The position numbers and the translations under genes are program-made. DNA of 8,855 nucleotides from JALQTD01 sp964390365. Its GTDB lineage: Bacteria; Bacteroidota; Bacteroidia; Flavobacteriales_D; Sanyastnellaceae. Location of the stretch: positions 1 through 8,855 of the forward strand of contig CAYMHW010000084.1 of assembly GCA_964390365.1 (NCBI GenBank), in the 5' to 3' direction. The notes beneath the pieces are model-generated. The model did not search any database, was not told the DNA's origin, and was given only the letters and a program-made list of their open reading frames with translations. Below, piece by piece: positions 1-5,781 of the stretch. Positions within the stretch are counted from its first letter, which is position 1, and the number at the start of each line of letters is the position of its first letter.

Positions 1-297
1 AAGGCCTACAGGGAGGAACGAAACCGTACACGATCGACCGCCGAACTCATAGGTAAACCGTTGATGGGGAATGACCTCGGAGTATTCTGCGACGAAATCG
101 AAGCCCGCGCTTTGGTCGCGCGTTTCCATTCGCGCAAAGTAGATGCCTCCGACGCGCAAATCGTTGGTCGCATGGGGACAATGCCAACTCGCATCGGCGA
201 AATTCCACTGCACTATGTGTTCAGGGAGGGTGTACTTGTCCCAAGTGCGATCAAGGCTCTGCTGGACTGTAGCTTCGATTTGGATGCGTTGTGCCAT
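1..297 (-). CDS. AHSA1/SRPBCC-family protein, C-terminus cut by window edge
   Basis: Reading leftward from an ATG at 297, the frame is open for 99 codons to position 1 with no stop, so the gene continues outside the window. The N-terminus reads IQIEATVQQSLDRTWDKYT, then WHCPHATNDLRVGG at about residues 39-52, then METR and GFDFVAEYSEVIPHQRFTYEF at about residues 59-85. This is the pattern of the AHSA1-like (activator of Hsp90 ATPase homologue) branch of the START/SRPBCC ligand-binding superfamily: a beta strand, the W...PE.I..W helix region, the conserved DLR.GG turn, then an antiparallel sheet. Bacterial members are small cytosolic proteins of about 140-160 aa, mostly of unknown ligand. No signal peptide is seen. 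It lies 66 nt downstream of the 145-aa gene on the same strand and could share its transcript. A TACCTTTC stretch just upstream of the ATG resembles a Bacteroidota -7 box, but no -33 element sits at the right spacing. The family call is firm; the ligand is unknown. Confidence 0.88.
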   Translation of the reverse strand, partial: MAQRIQIEATVQQSLDRTWDKYTLPEHIVQWNFADASWHCPHATNDLRVGGIYFARMETRDQSAGFDFVAEYSEVIPHQRFTYEFGGRSCTVSFLPVGL

Positions 298-363
298 GCG
301 CGAAAGGTATGGGATTTGGCCTGATGCATCCCGACGGAAAAGGGGACAACCCTGCGAAAGCGA

Positions 364-801
364 TCACACGGAAATGGTCGTCAACTTCAATTCGGCCCCG
401 AGAACAGCCCGCAGAGCATTCAGTCCGTCCTCACCCCTCACTTCCATTGCGAAATAGGTGCTGCCAGGAAACTCACCTTCGACGAACCGCACCGCACCCT
501 TTTTCCGATGAGGCTGCCACTCGTCTTCGTATTCACGCCAGAGCGCCTCAGAACCGTTCATCGCATCCTCGGATTCAGCGAAATGCACGCGGTGCATCTC
601 CCGGATTTCTTCCACCCCCCATGCAGCAACGTGCTCAGGCTCCTCAGCACCGTCGAAGAATTCGCGGGCCCATTCGCGCAATTCCGATTCATCCATCCAA
701 TCGCTCGAGGTTTCGGGGATGTAATCGGTGTAGTATACGGTCCACCACGGTTCTTGAATGCGCCGTTCAACGGTGATTTCAATGGGGTGCGATTCGTTCA
801 T
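364..801 (-). CDS. acidic hypothetical protein, 145 aa
   Basis: I do not recognise this protein. It starts at the ATG at 801 (MNESHPIEITVERRIQEP) and ends with TGA at 364-366. The frame stays open upstream through the neighbouring repeat gene, but that part is only its shadow, so the start is set at 801, 23 nt after the repeat gene's stop. The product is soluble and strongly acidic, with no signal peptide or membrane segment. Aromatic residues cluster early (WWTVYYTDY, about residues 19-27). The middle is Glu/Asp-rich and probably helical (ESELREWAREFFDGAEEPEH, then EEIREMHRVHFAESEDA). The C-terminal third alternates basic and hydrophobic residues (KKGAVRFVEGEFPGSTYFAM) and looks like beta strands followed by a helix (DGLNALRAVLGAEL). 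Gene order and close spacing suggest it is cotranscribed with the exported repeat protein upstream and perhaps the AHSA1-like gene downstream. That the reading is coding is supported by its bounded length, its ordinary amino-acid composition and its tight fit between neighbours. Its function cannot be inferred. Confidence 0.72.
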   Translation of the reverse strand: MNESHPIEITVERRIQEPWWTVYYTDYIPETSSDWMDESELREWAREFFDGAEEPEHVAAWGVEEIREMHRVHFAESEDAMNGSEALWREYEDEWQPHRKKGAVRFVEGEFPGSTYFAMEVRGEDGLNALRAVLGAELKLTTISV

Positions 802-824
802 GCCAACTTGGACGTTCAGGGGCT

Positions 825-1280
825 TCAGTCGTCTATTTTGACGCCGGGTTTCGAGTAGTCCCGCACTTTCGTGCCAGGCAGCGTGGGGTACATCATGTCG
901 CCATCGATGATGTAGCCCGGCGCTTGGTAATCCCGGACCGAAGTCCCCGGTAAGGTGGTGTAAATGAATTCGCCGTCTCGGACCAAACTCGGTTGCGAGT
1001 AATCGCGCACCGAGGTCCCAGGCAAGGTCGGATGGCTCTTGTCGCCTTCGTGCACCCAACCCGGCTGGGAGTAATCGCGCACCGAAGTTCCAGGAAGCGT
1101 TTGGTAGGATTCGTTTCCGTCGCGCTTGGTGCACGGCTTGGAGTAATCTCGAACCGAAGTTCCGGGCAGGGTGGGGCATGTCATGCCGTCGTGGGTGGTT
1201 ACGGTTCCAGCCGGGGGCGTGTTTTGGGCAGCGGATGCCGCACAAATGCCCAGTGCCAACAGCGCAGTGATCCATTTCAT
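825..1280 (-). CDS. exported protein of five TLPGT-RDY 24-residue tandem repeats
   Basis: A 151-aa protein starting at the ATG at 1280. An in-frame ATG at 1298 would add six residues before the signal peptide, so 1280 is preferred. Residues 1-19 (MKWITALLALGICAASAAQ) form a typical signal peptide, with likely cleavage before the Gln. From residue 37 to the end the chain consists of a 24-residue unit present five times, the last truncated to 19. The unit begins TLPGTSVRDYS(K/Q)P and continues with a hydrophobic stretch and a (D/E)G turn before the next TLPGT. A degenerate half-unit precedes the first full copy. Cys35 and Cys50 are the only cysteines after the signal and could pair. The regular strand-turn pattern suggests an all-beta repeat fold such as a solenoid or flower, but I do not recognise a named family. 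The gene heads a minus-strand group with the 145-aa acidic gene 23 nt downstream. A partial -7 box (TAAGTTTC, 1368-1375 minus) lies 87 nt upstream without a matching -33. The export and repeat calls are firm; the role is unknown. Confidence 0.85.
   Translation of the reverse strand: MKWITALLALGICAASAAQNTPPAGTVTTHDGMTCPTLPGTSVRDYSKPCTKRDGNESYQTLPGTSVRDYSQPGWVHEGDKSHPTLPGTSVRDYSQPSLVRDGEFIYTTLPGTSVRDYQAPGYIIDGDMMYPTLPGTKVRDYSKPGVKIDD
828..1172 (-). repeat. 72-bp coding tandem repeat, 4 full and 1 partial copy
   Basis: The TLPGT(S/K)VRDY-encoding segment recurs at exact 72-bp intervals: on the plus strand the complementary segments begin at 855, 927, 999, 1071 and 1143. Within each unit the TLPGT...RDY half is conserved at both DNA and protein level, while the following ten or so codons vary. 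That is expected for an array kept under protein-level selection rather than a very recent expansion. No indels disturb the period. Confidence 0.93.
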
Positions 1281-1404
1281 TTGATGAATGTCGGCCAAAA
1301 TTCAATTCAAATCAAGTGAATGCATCAAGTCTGGTAGCCGGGCCTGACTCTGAGGTGACCAGCGTTTGAAACTTAGCGCCGGAATTTCCGTAATTCGAAG
1401 CACC
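1281..1404. promoter_or_regulatory. divergent intergenic region
   Basis: These 124 bp separate the start codons of the minus-strand repeat-protein gene and the plus-strand acyltransferase gene, so both promoters are expected here. The part next to the repeat gene (about 1290-1325) is AT-rich. Only imperfect promoter matches are visible: TAAGTTTC on the minus strand at 1368-1375 without a -33 TTG at 19 nt, and TAATTCG at 1391-1397 on the plus strand with a TTTG about 22 nt upstream. An 11-bp inverted repeat, CGGAATTTCCG, lies at 1380-1390, just before the acyltransferase start. It could be an operator, but it is short enough to be chance. Confidence 0.45.
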
Positions 1405-2841
1405 ATGATTTTCGACAGCCTCACCTTCTTGGTCTTCTTCGCCGTTTCATTTTCGGCGTTTTGGCTCCTTTTTTCCCGAACAAAAGGAACCCGCAATGGT
1501 TTCCTGCTGCTCACGAGCTATGTGTTTTATGGCTGGTGGGATTGGCGATTCCTCAGCTTGATCCTGATCAGTTCGGTCGTCGATTTTCTCCTCGGCATGT
1601 CCATGGAGAAGGCGAAGGACCAACGGGCTCGCAAGCGGTTGCTCGTGCTCAGTTTGGTCGTCAACCTCGGCCTCCTCGGGGTGTTCAAGTACTTCAATTT
1701 CTTCATCGACTCCCTTGACGTGCTGCTCGAGGCGGTGGGGACGAGCGTCGCCGGAGCCCACCTTGAAGTGGTGCTCCCCGTCGGCATCAGCTTCTACACC
1801 TTCCAAACCCTTTCCTACACCCTCGACATTTACCGCGGGCGCATGAAAGCCGTCAACGATCCGATTCAGTTTTTCACCTTCGTCGCGTTCTTTCCGCAAT
1901 TGGTAGCGGGGCCCATTGAGCGTGCGCGCGATCTGTTGCCGCAATTTGGAAATGAGCATCCCGGGTTCGATGTCAGCGCTGCGCGAAGCGGCTTGTTGCT
2001 CGCGATGTGGGGACTGTTCAAGAAGGTCGTGATCGCGGACCGATTGGGCTCCGTGGTCGACGCCACGTTCGGAGCGTCGGAGGGGCTCGACTCGGGCTAT
2101 GCCGCACTTGGACTCGCTTGTTTCGCGGGGCAATTGTATTTGGATTTTTCAGCCTATTCCGACATCGCGCGAGGCATCAGCCGCATGCTGGGATACCGCC
2201 TTTCGGAGAACTTCAGGCGTCCTTACTTCGCCGCGAGCTTCAGCGACTTTTGGAAACGCTGGCACATCACGCTCAGCAGCTGGTTCCGCGATTACGTCTA
2301 CATCCCACTGGGAGGAAACCGCGGCAGGTGGGCGCGCGTGGCGTTCAATGTGATGGTCGTGTTTTTAGTGAGTGGCCTGTGGCACGGAGCCTCGTGGAAT
2401 TTTGTGGTCTGGGGCGGGCTGAACGGGCTTTTTCTGGTGCTGATTGATCCGTTGCTTGAGCGCTCCTTGCGTGGATTGGGCAAGTTGGGGCGCATGCTCA
2501 CTGCGGTGGTGGTCACCGCATGTTGGACCCTTTCGTTGGCCTTTTTCAGGGGCCAAACCTTTGAGCAGGCCGGCCACATGCTTCGAGCACTTTGGACGGA
2601 CGGCACCGGTGTGCCCGCCGAATTGGCGCATTTCCCCTGGAAGTTGTTGGCCTGTTCTGTCGCCTTCTTGTTCGCCGTGGAGGCTGTTCAAGAGCGCTGG
2701 GCACAGAGTCCGGAGTTCGTGCTGCAAAGGCCGCGGGCCGTTCGTTGGTCGGTCTACTTCACGCTGTGCATGGCCATTGTCCTCCTCGGTGCATACGGGG
2801 TGGACGTCACCGATCAGCAGTTCATTTACTTCCAATTCTGA
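1405..2841 (+). CDS. MBOAT-family membrane O-acyltransferase, AlgI-like
   Basis: A 478-aa polytopic inner-membrane protein. Members of this family move acyl groups, usually acetyl, from a cytoplasmic donor towards exported sugars or teichoic acids. Diagnostic blocks in order are VLPVGISFYTFQTLSYTLDI from residue 123, FFPQLVAGPIERA at about 162-174, YLDFSAYSDIARGISRMLGY at about 245-264, FWKRWHITLSSWFRDYVYIP around His287, and SGLWHGASWNFVVWGG around His327. His327 matches the invariant MBOAT histidine and His287 the second conserved one. Length is normal for AlgI/DltB/PatA-like members. The ATG at 1405 is chosen because MIFDSLTFLVFF is the usual N-terminal helix; an in-frame TTG at 1366 would add 13 residues that do not fit the family. 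The next gene starts 3 nt after the stop and encodes an SGNH-like partner, the usual two-component arrangement. The acceptor is not evident: no alginate, cellulose or teichoic acid genes are nearby, so I do not assign a symbol. Confidence 0.95.
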   Translation: MIFDSLTFLVFFAVSFSAFWLLFSRTKGTRNGFLLLTSYVFYGWWDWRFLSLILISSVVDFLLGMSMEKAKDQRARKRLLVLSLVVNLGLLGVFKYFNFFIDSLDVLLEAVGTSVAGAHLEVVLPVGISFYTFQTLSYTLDIYRGRMKAVNDPIQFFTFVAFFPQLVAGPIERARDLLPQFGNEHPGFDVSAARSGLLLAMWGLFKKVVIADRLGSVVDATFGASEGLDSGYAALGLACFAGQLYLDFSAYSDIARGISRMLGYRLSENFRRPYFAASFSDFWKRWHITLSSWFRDYVYIPLGGNRGRWARVAFNVMVVFLVSGLWHGASWNFVVWGGLNGLFLVLIDPLLERSLRGLGKLGRMLTAVVVTACWTLSLAFFRGQTFEQAGHMLRALWTDGTGVPAELAHFPWKLLACSVAFLFAVEAVQERWAQSPEFVLQRPRAVRWSVYFTLCMAIVLLGAYGVDVTDQQFIYFQF

Positions 2842-2844
2842 GGC

Positions 2845-4299
2845 ATGAAACCACTGAGTTCTTTGCAATCCTTCCTCGCCCGAGGTGTTTTAGGCGGATT
2901 GATGATACTGGTCACGTTGGCTTTGATGGACCGATGGGCTTGGTTTCAAGAACCCCAGGACCCCAACCCGCACATCGAAAAGCGCTGGTCTTCGCTCCGG
3001 AAATTATCCGAAGCCGGTGAACCGGTGGATGTGATCATCCTGGGCAACAGCCACACCTACACCGGCCTCAATCCAAAGCATTTGAGTGCCGAATTGGGGC
3101 AAACGTGCATGGTCATGGCCAACAATTCGATGAGTTGGACAGACCATTACTGGACCTTGCGGGAAGCCCTGGAATGGTGCACTCCCCAAACCGTGGTCAT
3201 CGAAACCTACGGGCTGGATGCAAGTGCTCCGGGTGCCCGCGGCACATCCGTATTTGTCAACCAAATCCGGGCCTTCAAAGCTCGGAAGTCCACGTCCTTG
3301 AAGTTTCAAGCCGCGCTGGACCTCTTTACCTTGGACGAATTGGCCATCGGATTGAGCCCCACGGTCCGCAACCACCACTTTTTGTGGGATTCGCTCGAGC
3401 TCATCGAAGCGAACATGGAGCGCGGCGCTCCAAGGCCCTTGGCTGAGGACGACGACTTGTTCTTGGGCAGGTTTGTGCGGTTCACATCGGGTTTAAAGGA
3501 CGAAACGCTGGCGCGCTATGATTCGACGGGCGCCCCGGTTGACGGGGTGAACTGGAAGGTTCATCCGAGGAACATCGATGCGGCGCGGGACATTGCCGCA
3601 TTGTGCGCAGAGCGTGGCATCGAGTTGATTTGGTTGGCGTTGCCGATGTACCATCGGCACGTGGATGGCTTGGCGGAATGGATGGCGCGCGTGGATTCAA
3701 TTCGCAACGAGGTGGATGGCTCGATTCCGTTTTTGGACTTGATGACGGATGCTTCCATGAACGAGCGACCGGAATACTTCGAGAACACGTACAAGGCGAA
3801 TCAACACATGACGTGGCAAGGGTCGGTCATGGCAAGCCATCGCTTGGCTCAATTCATGGATTCGCTGCAGGGACCTGATGGCCTGGATCGGTCAGCGGAC
3901 ACGAGTTGGCACCGGCTGATGCGGCATTCGGAAGGGTTTTATGGATTCCAAACGCCGTTGATGCCGGATTCCAACGCGATGCTGCTGTTCCGAGAAGTGC
4001 GGCTCAAGGAACTGGAGGTCAAGGACATCATGCGATACCGCGACCCCATGCTCAGAAACGAGATGGATTACCTGCAGTTCAGGATTCACCGCTGGCCGGA
4101 GCATTTGCCGCCGCCAGAACAGGTTCAGTTGGTCAGTACTTGGGAGGCGGTGATTCCGGAACTTGGGCTCACCCGAGCGCCTGCCGCCATGGAATTTACA
4201 CCTCATTTGTCGGACGAGGACCTGACTGTTTTCCGGTGCGGGATTCCGAGAAAAGTGGACTTGAAACGCCTCACGGATCTCGGGCTGAATGCGAAATGA
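2845..4299 (+). CDS. SGNH-like acyltransferase partner of MBOAT, membrane-anchored
   Basis: A 484-aa protein starting 3 nt after the MBOAT gene, so the two form an operon. Residues about 14-29 are one hydrophobic helix (GVLGGLMILVTLALMD) that should anchor the rest outside the cytoplasm. VDVIILGNSHTYTGL at about 61-75 is the block I nucleophile motif of SGNH/GDSL-type hydrolases and transferases, with Ser69 in GNSH. A middle segment, RGIELIWLALPMYH (about 255-268), fits the central strand preceding a catalytic loop. YKANQHMTWQG around His321 occupies the place of the C-terminal catalytic His block (usually DxxHL...G), but the Asp three residues before the His is replaced by Ala318, so the triad looks altered or uses another acid. 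About 140 residues follow (from about 345), with charged and proline-rich stretches, which is more than a bare SGNH domain needs. By analogy with AlgJ/AlgX and DltD, it would transfer the acyl group delivered by the MBOAT protein to the acceptor. The stop is at 4297-4299, followed by hairpins. Confidence 0.82.
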   Translation: MKPLSSLQSFLARGVLGGLMILVTLALMDRWAWFQEPQDPNPHIEKRWSSLRKLSEAGEPVDVIILGNSHTYTGLNPKHLSAELGQTCMVMANNSMSWTDHYWTLREALEWCTPQTVVIETYGLDASAPGARGTSVFVNQIRAFKARKSTSLKFQAALDLFTLDELAIGLSPTVRNHHFLWDSLELIEANMERGAPRPLAEDDDLFLGRFVRFTSGLKDETLARYDSTGAPVDGVNWKVHPRNIDAARDIAALCAERGIELIWLALPMYHRHVDGLAEWMARVDSIRNEVDGSIPFLDLMTDASMNERPEYFENTYKANQHMTWQGSVMASHRLAQFMDSLQGPDGLDRSADTSWHRLMRHSEGFYGFQTPLMPDSNAMLLFREVRLKELEVKDIMRYRDPMLRNEMDYLQFRIHRWPEHLPPPEQVQLVSTWEAVIPELGLTRAPAAMEFTPHLSDEDLTVFRCGIPRKVDLKRLTDLGLNAK

Positions 4300-4321
4300 G
4301 CTGAAGGGATGCCCTTACAGC
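4300..4321 (+). other. hairpin directly after the acyltransferase operon
   Basis: GCTG-AAGGG-ATG-CCCTT-A-CAGC can fold into a nine-pair stem with one bulged A and a three-base loop. It begins immediately after the TGA at 4297-4299. It has no T-tract on the plus strand, so alone it is not a classic terminator. It may protect or process the 3' end of the mRNA, or act with the terminator hairpin six bases later. It could also be chance. Confidence 0.4.
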
Positions 4322-4326
4322 ATGAA

Positions 4327-4350
4327 AAACGCCCGCAACTGCGGGCGTTT
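4327..4350. terminator. bidirectional intrinsic terminator
   Basis: AAACGCCCGC (4327-4336) and GCGGGCGTTT (4341-4350) are perfectly complementary around the loop AACT, giving a ten-pair GC-rich stem. On the plus strand the stem is followed by TTT ATTATT, ending the MBOAT/SGNH transcript. On the minus strand it is followed by a run of five Ts and ends the tRNA-Ser transcript. The position between convergent units fits a shared terminator. Confidence 0.9.
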
Positions 4351-4357
4351 ATTATTG

Positions 4358-4438
4358 CGGAGGGGACAGGATTCGAACCTGCAACCCTTAACGGGCGACG
4401 GTTTTCAAGACCGCTTGACAGCCACTGTCCACCCCTCC
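4358..4438 (-). tRNA. tRNA-Ser (anticodon UGA)
   Basis: An 81-nt gene on the minus strand. The acceptor stem is GGAGGGG (5' end at 4438) against CCCCTCC, with discriminator G at 4358. The D arm is GAC/GTC. The anticodon stem is GCGGT/ACCGT around the loop CTTGAAA, giving anticodon TGA, which reads UCN serine codons. The long variable arm (GCCC/GGGT with loop GTTAA) marks a class II tRNA, and the T arm is GCAGG-TTCGAAT-CCTGT. The base run after the discriminator is CAA, so the 3' CCA is not encoded and must be added after transcription. A strong promoter lies just upstream and a terminator just downstream, so it is a single-gene unit opposed to its neighbours. Confidence 0.97.
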
Positions 4439-4447
4439 GGGCGGGTG

Positions 4448-4477
4448 CAAATTTAAGTCATTTCCCTCGAAGTGCAA
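4448..4477 (-). promoter_or_regulatory. Bacteroidota housekeeping promoter for tRNA-Ser
   Basis: On the minus strand TTG (4475-4477) is followed by exactly 19 nt and TAAATTTG (4448-4455). This matches the Bacteroidota primary sigma consensus, -33 TTTG-like and -7 TAnnTTTG, at the usual spacing. Transcription would begin roughly at 4441-4443, a few bases before the mature tRNA 5' end at 4438, leaving almost no leader for RNase P to remove. Confidence 0.82.
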
Positions 4478-4589
4478 GCAATGTCCGGCAATTCCTTTCG
4501 CGTCATCGAAGTGTCCCGGTCCATGCACCGATCAACTCGATGCGCATACGGGAAGATTGTCCGTTCGAGCGGGATGGCCGATTGATGTG

Positions 4590-4597
4590 TAGATTTG
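4590..4597 (+). promoter_or_regulatory. candidate -7 box for the CsgG-like gene
   Basis: TAGATTTG matches the Bacteroidota -7 element TAnnTTTG at every defined base. No TTG occurs at the normal 19-nt spacing upstream; the nearest are about 23 nt (TTC) or 30 nt (TTG) away. If used, it would start transcription around 4603-4605. The ATG at 4604 would then be leaderless, or the ATG at 4616 would have a leader of about 12 nt, which supports 4616 as the start. Confidence 0.45.
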
Positions 4598-4615
4598 GCT
4601 TGAATGCGATCGACC

Positions 4616-5740
4616 ATGCGCCTCCAGACCTTGTTTTTCCTGCTTCTCTCTTTCCAAGGAATGGCCCAATACACCGTGACCGGGGTGGAGGATTATCCCA
4701 TGCCGCAACATTTGGTTATGACCAATGCGAGCAGTGATTTCCTGAATGCGCGAGGGCGCTTCATGACCGAATTGGAGCGGAACGGATTCCACGTCATCAC
4801 CGAGCAGCAGCGCGAGCAGATGTGGCGTTCGGAGCAAGTCGCGGTTCGAACGGCTGCGGCTCTTCACGAAGCGGGGCCCGATGGCCTCAGCGAGGACGAG
4901 CTGAAGGACCGGTTGCAAGCGCGTTCGGTCAGCTGGTCCCTTTATGGACAACGGCAAGTGCAGCGATTCGTCGAGCAGGGCGCGGTGCGCTCCTGGGTGG
5001 TGGAAACCCCGCGCACGCAGTTTTTCACGAAGAAAACGAACCACTACGCTTGGGAAGAAGGCGCCTCCATTCCGGAAGCCACGTTGGATGCGCCCCACAC
5101 CTTCCACTTCTTATCGTTCAATTACACGTACCGCGAGTCGATGAGCTGCGGCAACACGTTTTCGGAGATTCACGGAAGCATCAACGAAGTCAGTGGCGGG
5201 GCGAATCGCCCCCTCATCCAGTTCGACTTCAAGCAGCCGATGTTGGGCACGGCCTGTCCCAGCACCATCGTCCCTGAACTCGCTCGGCGAATGAAGCCCG
5301 ATCCCGCGGCACAACCGCAACCGGCGGACATCGACGTCCAGCTGAAAACGGGTCCCGAGGGGCTTGCGGACATCGGAACCTTGATGATTGTTCCTCAACC
5401 CGGCGCCGATTGCCAAGGCGTTCAAAGTGCCGACGCCGTGGACCTGTTTGCGCTCGAGCTCATCCAGCACTTCGACATCGTCGACCGCAGCGTCCAGAGC
5501 CTCATTTTTGAGGAACAGCAGCTCGCCTTAACGGGCTTGATTCGCGAGGCGGATTTGGTGGAAGCGGGCATGCACGCGGGGGCTCAGGGCATCCTGACCG
5601 TCCAGGGAAGTTGCTTGGCAGATCGCGCGTTTTGGAAGGCCAAACTCATCCGCGTCGAAACCAGCGTCCTCGTCCTCTCCGCCATCGGCCAAGACGCGAG
5701 CCCGCAGGAAGTGGCCGAGGCCATCGCGGCTGCGCTTTGA
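4616..5740 (+). CDS. exported protein with CsgG-like C-terminal region
   Basis: A 374-aa protein. The start at 4616 is preferred over 4604 because it gives a clean signal peptide, MRLQTLFFLLLSFQGMAQ, cut before the Gln. The last 120 residues resemble the CsgG/HfaB-type periplasmic domain: a strand near 253-260 (IGTLMIVPQP), FDIVDRS at 286-292, EEQQLALTGLI at 299-309, and AGAQGILTVQGS at about 321-332, matching the family's 'F.VVDR..L...L.EQ...GLI......G...GA...I.G' pattern. The N-terminal half carries a weaker copy of the same order: GFHVITEQQ at 57-65, SEQVAV at 72-77, ARSVSWSLYGQ at 102-112. This suggests an internal duplication. There is no lipobox, unlike CsgG itself, and no transmembrane barrel is evident. 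Four cysteines lie between about 180 and 333. CsgG-like domains occur in outer-membrane export pores and in many uncharacterised envelope proteins, so pore function is not implied. The next gene starts 41 nt later and may be cotranscribed. The similarity is by eye and moderate. Confidence 0.7.
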   Translation: MRLQTLFFLLLSFQGMAQYTVTGVEDYPMPQHLVMTNASSDFLNARGRFMTELERNGFHVITEQQREQMWRSEQVAVRTAAALHEAGPDGLSEDELKDRLQARSVSWSLYGQRQVQRFVEQGAVRSWVVETPRTQFFTKKTNHYAWEEGASIPEATLDAPHTFHFLSFNYTYRESMSCGNTFSEIHGSINEVSGGANRPLIQFDFKQPMLGTACPSTIVPELARRMKPDPAAQPQPADIDVQLKTGPEGLADIGTLMIVPQPGADCQGVQSADAVDLFALELIQHFDIVDRSVQSLIFEEQQLALTGLIREADLVEAGMHAGAQGILTVQGSCLADRAFWKAKLIRVETSVLVLSAIGQDASPQEVAEAIAAAL

Positions 5741-5746
5741 CGCAGC

Positions 5747-5776
5747 TTTCGTGGCGAAGGCCGGTGCCGTAACTTG
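5747..5776 (+). promoter_or_regulatory. weak candidate promoter before the T9SS-cargo gene
   Basis: TTTC (5747-5750), 19 nt, then TAACTTG (5770-5776) resembles the Bacteroidota TTTG-N19-TAnnTTTG promoter, with a mismatch in each box. The downstream ATG is at 5782, so a transcript starting here would have almost no leader or begin inside the gene. It may be chance, in which case the gene is read from the promoter of the CsgG-like gene. Confidence 0.22.
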
Positions 5777-5781
5777 TGGTC

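Noticed and set aside
6..194. Possible frameshift in the AHSA1-like gene, and a short minus-strand frame here
   Set aside because: Careful codon reading from 297 to 1 shows one uninterrupted frame with conserved family sequence throughout. The 62-codon frame is a shadow.
61..324. 87-codon plus-strand frame at the left edge
   Set aside because: It lies antisense to the AHSA1-like gene, which has recognisable conserved motifs.
291..858. Plus-strand frames of 161 and 116 codons across the acidic gene
   Set aside because: The 161-codon frame is Arg/Pro-rich antisense composition. The 116-codon frame is also opposite the minus-strand gene, which fits tightly behind the repeat gene.
828..1172. 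CRISPR array, suggested by regular spacing of similar segments
   Set aside because: The period is an exact multiple of three inside an open reading frame, the variable parts are codon-like and not spacer-like, and the repeats translate into one conserved peptide.
1447..2133. 228-codon minus-strand open frame opposite the MBOAT gene
   Set aside because: The composition is typical of antisense sequence, and the plus strand carries all MBOAT blocks.
4309..4737. Plus-strand 142-codon open frame reading through the tRNA region
   Set aside because: It is the antisense of tRNA-Ser; the GTGFEPATLNGRRF-type peptide is a well-known false protein from antisense tRNA genes. It also crosses the terminator and the next gene.
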